From contig JAIDKM010000217.1 in assembly GCA_029051915.1 (NCBI GenBank), forward strand, positions 1 to 5,131: a DNA stretch of 5,131 nucleotides, in the 5' to 3' direction. Made by a program: the position numbers and the translations under genes. The DNA comes from Alistipes sp. Its GTDB lineage: Bacteria; Bacteroidota; Bacteroidia; Bacteroidales; Rikenellaceae. This document shows positions 1 through 5,131 of the stretch, piece by piece (position 1 is the stretch's first letter; each line of letters begins with the position of its first letter). The notes under the pieces are model-generated. The model made no database searches, had not been told where the DNA came from, and saw only the letters and a program-made list of their open reading frames with translations.

Positions 1-1329
1 GAGTACAAGTTCCGTATCCAGGTGTCGCCGCTCGACTGTACGGGTTGCAACAACTGCGTCGACGTCTGCCCCGCCAAGGAGAAGGCATTGGTCATGAAAC
101 CGCTCGAATCGCAGATGAAGCAGGCCGAGAATTGGGATTACATCACCAAGAACATCGGTTACAAGGAGGTCGTCGACAAAACCAAGTCGGTCAAGAACCT
201 CCAGTTCGCACAGCCCTTGTTCGAGTTCTCGGGTGCCTGCGCAGGTTGCGGCGAGACTCCTTATATCAAGGCTATTTCGCAGCTCTTCGGCGACAAGATG
301 ATGGTCGCCAACGCGACGGGTTGTACCTCGATCTACTCGGGTTCGGCTCCCTCGACTCCTTACTGCACCAATGCCAAGGGCCAGGGTCCCGCATGGGCCA
401 ACTCGCTCTTCGAGGATAACGCCGAGTTCGGTCTGGGTATGCACGTCGGTGTCGAGAAGCTCCGCGACCGCATCCAGGAGACGATGGAGGCTGCCATCGC
501 CAACTGCACCAAGTGTTCCGAGGAGTTGAAGGGCGTCATGAAGGAGTGGATCGCCGGCCGCGGTTCGTCTGCCGCTTCCGCCGAGATTTCGGCGCGCCTC
601 GTTCCCATGATGGAGGCTTGCGGCTGCGATTATTGCCAGAAGATCCTCGAAATGAAGGATTGGCTCGTCAAGAAGTCGCAGTGGATCATCGGCGGCGACG
701 GTTGGGGCTACGACATCGGCTACGGCGGCGTCGACCACGTCCTCGCTTCAGGCCAGGATGTCAACATCCTCGTCGTCGACACGGAGGTCTACTCCAACAC
801 CGGCGGCCAGTCGTCCAAGTCGACTCCCGTGGGTGCCGTCGCCAAGTTCGCTTCGAGCGGCAAGCGCATCCGTAAGAAGGATCTCGGCGCCATGGCCATG
901 ACCTACGGTTATGTCTACGTCGCCCAAGTCTCGATCGGCGCTTCGCAGCAGCAGTTGTTCAACGTGCTGAAGGAGGCCGAGGCTTATCCCGGTCCCTCGC
1001 TCGTCATCGCTTACGCTCCTTGTATCAACCACGGTATCAAGGGCGGCATGACGCGTACGCAGACCGTCGGCAAGGAGGCCGTCGCTTGCGGTTACTGGCA
1101 CCTGTGGCACTACAACCCGCAGCTCGAGGAGCAGGGCAAGAACCCGTTCGTGCTCGATTCCAAGGAGCCCGACTGGTCGAAATTCCAGGACTTCCTCAAG
1201 AAGGAGGTGCGTTATACTTCGCTCCAGAAGGCGTTCCCCGCCGAGGCCGAGGAGTTGTTCCGCGCCGCCGAGGAGAATGCCAAGTGGCGTTATAACGGTT
1301 ACAAGCGTCTCTCCGCGATCGAATATTGA
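1..1329 (+). CDS. nifJ: Pyruvate:ferredoxin (flavodoxin) oxidoreductase, C-terminal 442 residues (5' partial)
   Basis: Cytoplasmic iron-sulfur/thiamine enzyme that oxidatively decarboxylates pyruvate with CoA to acetyl-CoA and CO2, reducing ferredoxin or flavodoxin; central to anaerobic metabolism. The gene is open at the left edge, and the frame runs from base 1 to TGA at 1327-1329. Family members are about 1,170-1,200 residues, so this is the last third. Visible residues (numbered from base 1): the second ferredoxin-type motif CxxCxxCxxxCP at C13, C16, C19 and C23; then the thiamine-diphosphate domain, with CAGC (C80, C83), ATGC (C108) and YAPC (C341) as the expected ligands of the proximal 4Fe-4S cluster. 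The cofactor motif starts at GDGW (232-235) and continues through DTEVYSNTGGQSSKSTP (N266). The stretch between about 150 and 225 carries five extra cysteines (169, 172, 207, 209, 212). No frameshift is seen. Codon use is C-ending and AAG/CTC-rich, as in a highly expressed gene. Identification is very secure. Confidence 0.97.
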   Translation, partial: EYKFRIQVSPLDCTGCNNCVDVCPAKEKALVMKPLESQMKQAENWDYITKNIGYKEVVDKTKSVKNLQFAQPLFEFSGACAGCGETPYIKAISQLFGDKMMVANATGCTSIYSGSAPSTPYCTNAKGQGPAWANSLFEDNAEFGLGMHVGVEKLRDRIQETMEAAIANCTKCSEELKGVMKEWIAGRGSSAASAEISARLVPMMEACGCDYCQKILEMKDWLVKKSQWIIGGDGWGYDIGYGGVDHVLASGQDVNILVVDTEVYSNTGGQSSKSTPVGAVAKFASSGKRIRKKDLGAMAMTYGYVYVAQVSIGASQQQLFNVLKEAEAYPGPSLVIAYAPCINHGIKGGMTRTQTVGKEAVACGYWHLWHYNPQLEEQGKNPFVLDSKEPDWSKFQDFLKKEVRYTSLQKAFPAEAEELFRAAEENAKWRYNGYKRLSAIEY

Positions 1330-1353
1330 TCCTTTGATCGACAATAGGTTTTC

Positions 1354-1388
1354 GACCGCGATCCTTTGAAAGGATCGCGGTCTTTTTT
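1354..1388 (+). terminator. Intrinsic terminator after nifJ
   Basis: The arm at 1354-1367 (GACCGCGATCCTTT) is a perfect reverse complement of 1369-1382. In practice this gives a stem of about 12-13 bp closed by a TGA-type loop, followed by six T's at 1383-1388. It starts 24 nt after the nifJ stop codon. This is a textbook Rho-independent terminator on the plus strand. Confidence 0.93.
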
Positions 1389-1416
1389 GCAGTTCTCGGA
1401 ATTTGGTTTATCTTTG
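1386..1416 (+). promoter_or_regulatory. Bacteroidota-type promoter for the META lipoprotein gene
   Basis: TATCTTTG at 1409-1416 matches the Bacteroides -7 consensus TAnnTTTG exactly. TTTG at 1386-1389 sits 19 nt upstream, where the -33 element is expected. Transcription should begin near 1421-1425, giving an untranslated leader of about 60 nt before the ATG at 1485. The -33 box overlaps the T-tract of the nifJ terminator, so termination and initiation elements are packed together. Assigned by consensus match only. Confidence 0.72.
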
Positions 1417-1484
1417 TATGCGGAGCGTGTGCGGCGTGTATTTTGCTGTATGCTTCCGACAAGCACTTTATAAACAGAAACAGT

Positions 1485-1916
1485 ATGAAAAAGATTTTGG
1501 CCGCCGCGGCTTTGTTCGCGGTTATGACCGCTTGCGACGGAGTCCGGAGCGACAAGCCGCTGGAGGGTACCGTCTGGAAACTCACTTCGATGGAGGGAAT
1601 CCCCGCCGCTGCGATCGACAGCGAGGCGGATGCGTTTACGTTGTCGTTCGACGGCGAGGAGATGTTGGCCGCCGGGCGTACTAATTGCAATCGCTTCTTC
1701 TGTAATTACGAGGCGATCGACGGAACGTTGGCTTTCGGCGAGATGGGTACCACGCGTATGGCTTGCCCCGATATGGAGTTCGAGGAGGCTTTCGTGCGGA
1801 TGCTCGGGGAGGTCGACGGTTTTTCGATCGACGGCGAGGAGTTGACTCTCTTCAGCGACGGGCAGGCGCTCGCCTCTTTCGAGGCCGTGGAGTTGCCCGT
1901 GGACGAGGAGGAGTAG
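1485..1916 (+). CDS. META/HslJ-domain lipoprotein, 143 aa
   Basis: Small envelope lipoprotein with one META (DUF306, HslJ-like) domain; the molecular role of this family is poorly defined. The ATG at 1485 is chosen because it begins a type II signal peptide: MKK, a hydrophobic stretch, then lipobox VMTAC with the lipidated C17. An in-frame TTG at 1443 would put 14 polar residues before it and is unlikely. After cleavage the sequence reads CDGVRSDK, which is not the acidic-run pattern described for surface-exported Bacteroidota lipoproteins, so a periplasm-facing location is the simplest guess. The domain spans about residues 26-134, with W31, the GRTNCNRFFCNY block (C68, C73) and GTTRMACPD (C94). 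C68 and C94 could form a disulfide. The tail is acidic (PVDEEE). There is no Shine-Dalgarno; the bases before the ATG are A-rich. It is a single-gene unit with its own promoter and terminator. Confidence 0.9.
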   Translation: MKKILAAAALFAVMTACDGVRSDKPLEGTVWKLTSMEGIPAAAIDSEADAFTLSFDGEEMLAAGRTNCNRFFCNYEAIDGTLAFGEMGTTRMACPDMEFEEAFVRMLGEVDGFSIDGEELTLFSDGQALASFEAVELPVDEEE

Positions 1917-2015
1917 GCGAGGGGGCCGCCGGGTCTCTGCATTCGGGATTTTCTCGGTGCAGAATCCGGGCCTTAGTGCTTTTCTTCAAGAGAGCGTTTG
2001 GTAATACTTTTATAC

Positions 2016-2048
2016 AAAAAAAGCTTCCGGTTATCCGGAAGCTTTTTT
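2016..2048. terminator. Bidirectional intrinsic terminator between convergent units
   Basis: The arm at 2017-2030 (six A's then GCTTCCGG) pairs perfectly with 2035-2048 (CCGGAAGC then six T's) around a TTAT loop. Read on the plus strand it ends in T's about 100 nt after the lipoprotein gene. Read on the minus strand it also ends in seven T's, about 92 nt after the rpmA stop. One hairpin can therefore serve both convergent transcripts. The remainder of 1917-2139 shows no convincing gene; the plus-strand frames through it are shadows. Confidence 0.9.
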
Positions 2049-2139
2049 GTTTGTACGATGTGCAAGTGGGGTCTTCGTCGCCGGAGGTCTTTTTTTCTCC
2101 CTCCGTCCGTTCTCTGCCCCTCTCGCTTTCGTGTCCCTC

Positions 2140-2400
2140 TTATTCGTTCAGGGGGGTTACGCTTACATAGGATTTGCCTTCGCCTTTCTTGCAGAAGGCT
2201 ACGGTGCCGTCTACCAGTGCGAAAAGGGTGTGATCCTTGCCCATGCCTACGTTTTCGCCGGGGTTGTGTACCGTACCGCGCTGGCGTACGATGATGTTGC
2301 CCGCCTTTGCGAACTGACCGCCGAACAGTTTGATGCCGAGTCGTTTGCTTTCCGACTCACGGCCGTTCTTCGAACTACCTACACCTTTCTTGTGTGCCAT
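2140..2400 (-). CDS. rpmA: 50S ribosomal protein L27
   Basis: Large-subunit ribosomal protein L27, 86 aa, whose N-terminal tail reaches toward the peptidyl-transferase centre. The protein begins [20 protein letters not shown] and continues with the family blocks [38 protein letters not shown] and DGTVAF. This is the full family length. It starts directly at MAHKKG, without the cleaved N-terminal extension found in Firmicutes. It is the second gene of the rplU-rpmA pair, beginning 21 nt after the rplU stop with an A-rich, Shine-Dalgarno-less leader, and is presumably co-transcribed from the rplU promoter. The stop is TAA at 2140-2142 on the minus strand. Transcription likely ends at the shared hairpin at 2016-2048. 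Confidence 0.98.
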   Translation of the reverse strand: MAHKKGVGSSKNGRESESKRLGIKLFGGQFAKAGNIIVRQRGTVHNPGENVGMGKDHTLFALVDGTVAFCKKGEGKSYVSVTPLNE

Positions 2401-2421
2401 GTTGATTCGGTTTTTTAAAGG

Positions 2422-2733
2422 TTACGCAACGATTTCCTCGACAAGAATCTGCGTCAGATACTGGCGATGACCGTTGCATTTCTGGTATCCCGTGCGACGC
2501 TTCTTCTTGAAGACCAGGACTTTGTCGTCCTTGAGGTGCTTCAGGATCTTGCACTTTACCGAGGCGCCTTTTACTACAGGTGCACCTACTTTGACCTGAC
2601 CGTCGTTGTCTGCGAGCAGGACTTTGTCGAAACTTACGGACGAGTTTTCTTCGCCCTGAAGACGGTGAACATAAAGTTTCCGACCTTTTTCAGCTTTGAA
2701 TTGCTGACCTGCGATCTCTACTATAACGTACAT
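2422..2733 (-). CDS. rplU: 50S ribosomal protein L21
   Basis: Large-subunit ribosomal protein L21, which binds 23S rRNA; 103 aa, the normal length. It begins [17 protein letters not shown] and carries the typical C-terminal rRNA-binding block, with KKKRRTGYQ (about 76-84) and [14 protein letters not shown] (about 88-101). It is first in an rplU-rpmA operon, the standard bacterial order. There is no Shine-Dalgarno upstream of the ATG (minus strand, 2733-2731); the leader is AT-rich, as is normal in Bacteroidota. The gene is divergent from the receiver/HEAT/glycosyltransferase-like operon, with 159 bp between the two start codons. Confidence 0.98.
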   Translation of the reverse strand: MYVIVEIAGQQFKAEKGRKLYVHRLQGEENSSVSFDKVLLADNDGQVKVGAPVVKGASVKCKILKHLKDDKVLVFKKKRRTGYQKCNGHRQYLTQILVEEIVA

Positions 2734-2742
2734 GAATGCGTT

Positions 2743-2760
2743 TTATGTATTGGAACATAA
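2743..2760 (-). repeat. Inverted repeat in the rplU 5' leader
   Basis: TTATGT (2743-2748) and ACATAA (2755-2760) form a perfect 6-bp inverted repeat with a 6-nt spacer. It lies between the predicted rplU transcription start (about 2763) and the start codon. It could be a small RNA hairpin at the 5' end of the mRNA or a protein-binding site. It is short and AT-rich, so chance is a real possibility. Confidence 0.4.
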
Positions 2761-2769
2761 TTCGAGGTG

Positions 2770-2799
2770 CAAATATACGCATATTTATCGTATAAACAA
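2770..2799 (-). promoter_or_regulatory. rplU: Bacteroidota-type promoter for rplU-rpmA
   Basis: On the minus strand, TATATTTG (2777 to 2770) matches the -7 consensus TAnnTTTG exactly. A TTG (2799 to 2797) lies 19 nt upstream as the -33 element, the same spacing as the lipoprotein promoter in this window. The predicted start near 2763 leaves a leader of about 30 nt. The surrounding DNA is clearly AT-rich in an otherwise GC-rich window, which supports the call. Confidence 0.78.
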
Positions 2800-2865
2800 C
2801 ATCCGCGGGAACTTTTTTTCTCTCGTCGGGCCTCTGGCACGGTTTTGGGCCGGGGCGGCTGCGGT

Positions 2866-2884
2866 TCCGGGCTTGTCCCGGAGG
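2866..2884 (+). promoter_or_regulatory. Shine-Dalgarno GGAGG with an overlapping hairpin, upstream of the receiver gene
   Basis: GGAGG at 2880-2884 lies 8 nt before the ATG at 2893, good ribosome-binding spacing, and supports this start for the receiver gene. The 3' arm of a small perfect hairpin, TCCGGG (2866-2871) / CCCGGA (2877-2882) with a 5-nt loop, covers the first three bases of GGAGG, so folding could mask the site. A strong Shine-Dalgarno is unusual in Bacteroidota. Regulation is inferred from the geometry only. Confidence 0.5.
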
Positions 2885-2892
2885 TTTTGGCC

Positions 2893-3261
2893 ATGCAGAG
2901 AGTATTGATTGCTTCCGACGACGAGTTCGCTCGCGAACTGATCCGCCTCGCGCTTTCGGGCGTGGAGGCCGAGGTGCGTTGTTGCGGTTGCGGTGCGGAG
3001 GTGGAGCGGTTATGCGGGCGCGTGTTGTTCGACTTGGTCATCGTGTTGCGTACCGCTCCGTTTTTTTGCGGCCGCGGGTTGATCGGGCGGTTGCGGCCCG
3101 ATCGGTTGCGGCGGCCCGTCGTCTATGTGGTTTCGTGGCAGCAGAGCGAGCAGACCGTGTTGAGTCTGTTGGAGTGCGGTGTCGATCAGTATCTGACTTT
3201 TCCCGTCAGTTTGCAGCGGCTTCGTTCCAAGGTGGTCAATGAATTGTGCAGCGTGCGGTAA
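2893..3261 (+). CDS. Degenerate response-regulator receiver-like protein, 122 aa
   Basis: A single-domain protein with the outline of a CheY-like receiver and no output domain. The start at 2893 follows GGAGG and begins strand beta-1, MQRVLIASDDEF, with the acidic pair at D9/D10. The frame is open further upstream to 2767, but those codons lie in the intergenic and promoter region and look non-coding. The block FDLVIVLRTAP (46-56) aligns with the canonical DLVLLDxxxP, placing L52 where the phosphorylated Asp should be. PVVYVVS puts S81 at the conserved Ser/Thr. GVDQYLTFPVS puts F103 at the invariant Lys before P104. The fold therefore looks conserved, but phosphotransfer chemistry does not. 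It heads a compact three-gene cluster with the HEAT-like and glycosyltransferase-like genes. It has 16 Arg and 1 Lys. No Bacteroidota promoter consensus was found between 2734 and 2892 on this strand. An unrelated alpha/beta fold is possible, but the motif spacing favours a pseudo-receiver. Confidence 0.72.
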   Translation: MQRVLIASDDEFARELIRLALSGVEAEVRCCGCGAEVERLCGRVLFDLVIVLRTAPFFCGRGLIGRLRPDRLRRPVVYVVSWQQSEQTVLSLLECGVDQYLTFPVSLQRLRSKVVNELCSVR

Positions 3262-3265
3262 TCTT

Positions 3266-4192
3266 ATGGTTTCTCCCTTTTTTGTCTGTTCGGTTTGTTT
3301 GGCCGTCGCGGCCGTCGGCTTTTCGGCGTTGTCCGCGGCCGGGGCTTTGCGGTTGCGGCGTCGGGGTTACGATAGCGTGTTGCGGCGGCGTTATCTCCAT
3401 ATCGTCATGTTGGCTTTGTTCGCCGACGAGCGGATCGTTCCCCGGTTTCCGATGTTGCGGCGGCGCGGGGCCAGGTTGTTGTTGGCCGAAACGTTGGCCG
3501 GCGTCGTTTCGTTGACTTACGGGCTCGACGTCGCTTTGTTGCGGAGGATCGTCGGGCGCTACGGACTCGATGAATGGTTGTTGTCGCGCGTGCGTTTTTC
3601 CCGGGGCTACAGACGGGCCCGTTACCTCGTTTTGTTGGCTGCATTGCCCGTCAGCAGGGAGGTCGCCCGGCGGACTGGACGTTACGGCCGGAGCCGAAAT
3701 CGTTACGTTCGCTTCTACGCGTTGTTGATCCGGTTGATGGCCGAGCCCGCGGCTGCCTTGCGTTGCATTTCGGATTATTCGTGGCCTTTTTCGGATGCGG
3801 AGGTTGCCGAGATCACAGCTTTGTTGCGGCGCGGGGTGTTGCCCGTCGCCTACGAGCCGCTCATGGCTTCCGCTTGTCCCAACCTTCGGAGAGTGGGACT
3901 GAGCATCGTGCGGCAGTTCGGCATCGTCCAGGCCGAGCCGTTGTTGTTGACGATGCTTTCCGGGAAGGAGGGGGTCGATGCGCTTTATACCTTGTGCGCG
4001 TTGCGGCGTTCGTTGGCTCGGCGCGAGGTCGTCGCATTGGTTTCCCGGTTCAGTTCCGGCGAGCGGCGGGCTTTGATGCGTTACATGGCTCGGACAGGTT
4101 ATTCGCCCCGTTTGTTGCGGCGGCTCTTCGATAGGGACGAATGCGCTTATTACGATACGATTGTTCAATCTCATAAACGTTGTTTGGTATGA
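3266..4192 (+). CDS. Membrane-anchored HEAT-like helical repeat protein, about 308 aa
   Basis: No certain family is recognised. From the ATG at 3266 the protein opens with one hydrophobic segment (VSPFFVCSVCLAVAAVGFSALSAAGAL, written here only as positions 2-28), then a basic LRLRRR stretch. This suggests a single N-terminal anchor with the rest in the cytoplasm. The remainder is almost wholly helical, and its second half has paired amphipathic helices of the HEAT/Armadillo kind (around PNLRRVGLSIVRQFG, EPLLLTMLSG and DALYTLCALRR). Such repeats are usually protein-binding scaffolds. An alternative ATG at 3239 would add nine residues (MNCAACGNL) and overlap the receiver gene by 23 nt. I prefer 3266, which lies 4 nt after the receiver stop with the anchor starting at once, but this is not certain. 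The protein is strikingly Arg-rich: 51 Arg to 2 Lys. Its end overlaps the next start as ATGA, implying translational coupling. Its role with the neighbouring glycosyltransferase-like protein is inference from gene order. Confidence 0.7.
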   Translation: MVSPFFVCSVCLAVAAVGFSALSAAGALRLRRRGYDSVLRRRYLHIVMLALFADERIVPRFPMLRRRGARLLLAETLAGVVSLTYGLDVALLRRIVGRYGLDEWLLSRVRFSRGYRRARYLVLLAALPVSREVARRTGRYGRSRNRYVRFYALLIRLMAEPAAALRCISDYSWPFSDAEVAEITALLRRGVLPVAYEPLMASACPNLRRVGLSIVRQFGIVQAEPLLLTMLSGKEGVDALYTLCALRRSLARREVVALVSRFSSGERRALMRYMARTGYSPRLLRRLFDRDECAYYDTIVQSHKRCLV

Positions 4193-5109
4193 TGGCTGTC
4201 GTGGTCTGGATCTTGTCGGCGGCGGTGATCGCCGGTGCTTGTTCGTGCGTCTTTCCTTTGTTGCGGGCTCGTAACAAAAGGTTGTTGACCGCCCGTATGT
4301 ACGGGATGACCGGGGATGCTTCGGCCGCAGTCGGCTTCTCTCTGTTGTGCAGCGGGGTGCGTCGGTGCGGGCAGATCGAGAATCTCTTGTCGTCGGAATA
4401 TGCTCGTTGCGAGGTGATCGTGGTGGCCGATGCCTGGTACCGGCCCGTATTTTTCGAGTCGTTGGTGGTTCGTTACCGGTTGATCCGCGTCGAATATATC
4501 CCGGCCGACGAGCTTCCGGTTCGCAACGTGCGGAGCATGTGGCGGTCGCGCAAGCGGTGTTTCCGGCGGTTGGTGTTGCTCGACTGCCCCGAGGATACTC
4601 CCTGGAGCGATTTCGACGCTGCAGCGTCGGTCGCGGCTTACGATTGGTTGCTTCCCGTACGCAACGGACAGTATCTGTTGCCGGGGGCGCTCGAACGACT
4701 GGCCGTCGAGGTGGCGCAGGGATGTCCCGGCACGATCGGGTCGATCCGTTCATGGATCGGCGTTCCCTTCGTCTTGTTCGCTCGCGAGGCGGTCGTCGCT
4801 GCCGGCGGGTTCGGGGGACATCCGGTTCGGCATGTTCCGAGACGTTGTCGCCGCGTGTTGTGGGAGCCTCTGTTCTATCGGTCGGATTTTCGTGCGAGGC
4901 ATCGGCGGTGGCGTCCGTGGGTCGCCGTGCCGCTTGTCGGAGGAATTGTCATTGCAGGTTTTGCCGGGCGTTGGGTTCTTGCGTGTTTCTTGCTCATGTT
5001 GGCCGTCGGTTGGAGCGCGGCGGTCTGCGTGCGGTCGTTGTCTTCAGAAATGGCCGGGCAGGAAAGGTTGTCAGATGCCAGAATCCGATTAGGCATCGAA
5101 ATGGTGTGA
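4189..5109 (+). CDS. Membrane protein with a degenerate family-2 glycosyltransferase-like domain, 306 aa
   Basis: Probable inner-membrane protein resembling GT-A/GT2 glycosyltransferases with decayed motifs. The start ATG at 4189 shares ATGA with the preceding stop; a second ATG follows at 4192. Residues 2-25 form an N-terminal membrane segment. CEVIVVADAW (74-83) aligns with the GT2 'EIIVVDDGS' strand. RRLVLLDCPED (126-136) aligns with the strand carrying the DxD metal site, but only D132 remains in register. GVPFVLFAREAVVAAGGF (191-208) matches the well-conserved GT2 block before the ED loop, yet HPVRHVPRRC follows where an ED acid is expected. No QxxRW is seen. Two membrane segments lie at about 243-260 and 262-281, as in processive or flippase-coupled GT2 proteins. 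Retained architecture with lost catalytic acids suggests an inactive or atypical enzyme, perhaps a scaffold. Composition is 38 Arg to 2 Lys. The substrate is unknown. No gene start or terminator is visible in the last 22 bases. Confidence 0.62.
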   Translation: MMAVVVWILSAAVIAGACSCVFPLLRARNKRLLTARMYGMTGDASAAVGFSLLCSGVRRCGQIENLLSSEYARCEVIVVADAWYRPVFFESLVVRYRLIRVEYIPADELPVRNVRSMWRSRKRCFRRLVLLDCPEDTPWSDFDAAASVAAYDWLLPVRNGQYLLPGALERLAVEVAQGCPGTIGSIRSWIGVPFVLFAREAVVAAGGFGGHPVRHVPRRCRRVLWEPLFYRSDFRARHRRWRPWVAVPLVGGIVIAGFAGRWVLACFLLMLAVGWSAAVCVRSLSSEMAGQERLSDARIRLGIEMV

Positions 5110-5131
5110 AAAAATTCACAGACGCGTAAAA

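Noticed and set aside
748..1344. Minus-strand open frame opposite the end of nifJ
   Set aside because: It lies antisense to the highly conserved thiamine domain; its composition is that of a shadow frame and it has no promoter.
1443..1484. Upstream TTG start extending the META lipoprotein by 14 residues
   Set aside because: It would bury the signal peptide behind polar residues; the ATG at 1485 gives a standard lipoprotein N-terminus.
1998..2418. Plus-strand frames across the lipoprotein/rpmA intergenic region
   Set aside because: They cross the bidirectional terminator and lie antisense to rpmA; the products show no coherent domain.
2771..2786. AAATAT-ACGC-ATATTT inverted repeat as an operator
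   Set aside because: It overlaps the AT-rich -7 element of the rplU promoter and is readily explained by promoter composition; there is no second site.
2767..2892. Upstream extension of the receiver-like frame
   Set aside because: These codons run through the rplU promoter and GC-rich leader and add no domain; the ATG at 2893 has GGAGG at proper spacing and starts beta-1.
3320..4270. Recurring TTGCGGCGG words as a DNA repeat family
   Set aside because: The occurrences are irregularly spaced and in frame, encoding Leu-Arg-Arg; codon bias explains them better than a repeat element.
3236..4753. Long open frame of 505 codons on the minus strand, opposite the HEAT-like and glycosyltransferase-like genes
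   Set aside because: It results from the sense genes avoiding TTA, CTA and TCA codons. The translation is low-complexity Pro/Arg/Thr/Gln-rich with no recognisable motif, and it spans the junction of two well-supported plus-strand genes.
4347..5129. Plus-strand 260-codon frame overlapping the third operon gene
   Set aside because: The translation is Arg/Gly/Val-rich without hydrophobic segments or motifs, while the overlapping frame gives membrane segments, GT2 landmarks and an ATGA-coupled start.

Overview
The window looks like a Bacteroidota chromosome, most likely Bacteroidales and possibly an Alistipes-like member of the Rikenellaceae. The evidence is GC-rich coding sequence, two promoters that fit the phylum's TTG / TAnnTTTG consensus, mostly Shine-Dalgarno-less starts, a META-domain lipoprotein, and L21/L27 proteins of Bacteroidales type. 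The genus is inference only.

Layout. Positions 1-1329 hold the 3' end of a pyruvate:ferredoxin/flavodoxin oxidoreductase gene (nifJ), closed by a strong intrinsic terminator. The next transcription unit starts almost on top of that terminator and encodes a small META/HslJ-type lipoprotein (1485-1916). A single hairpin at about 2016-2048, with A's on one side and T's on the other, appears to terminate both this gene and the convergent ribosomal operon rplU-rpmA (2733 down to 2140, minus strand). The rplU promoter lies at 2770-2799.

Right half, plus strand. Three tightly packed genes follow, divergent from rplU: a degenerate response-regulator receiver protein (2893-3261), an N-terminally anchored helical HEAT-like protein (about 3266-4192), and a membrane-anchored protein with a decayed family-2 glycosyltransferase fold (4189-5109). 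The second and third overlap by ATGA, so they are probably one translationally coupled operon. The receiver lacks its phosphoacceptor Asp and the conserved Lys. The glycosyltransferase-like protein lacks a clear DxD, the ED motif and QxxRW, but keeps the acceptor-side AREAVVAAGGF-type motif. All three proteins are extremely Arg-rich and Lys-poor (about 105 Arg to 5 Lys by my count), unlike the rest of the window. This is the least explained part of the window. A signalling or scaffold module for envelope polysaccharide is a reasonable guess, not a demonstrated function. The window ends 22 nt after the third gene, so any further operon members are not visible.

The left half is ordinary core metabolism and translation. 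No RNA genes, CRISPR arrays, insertion sequences or attachment sites were seen.
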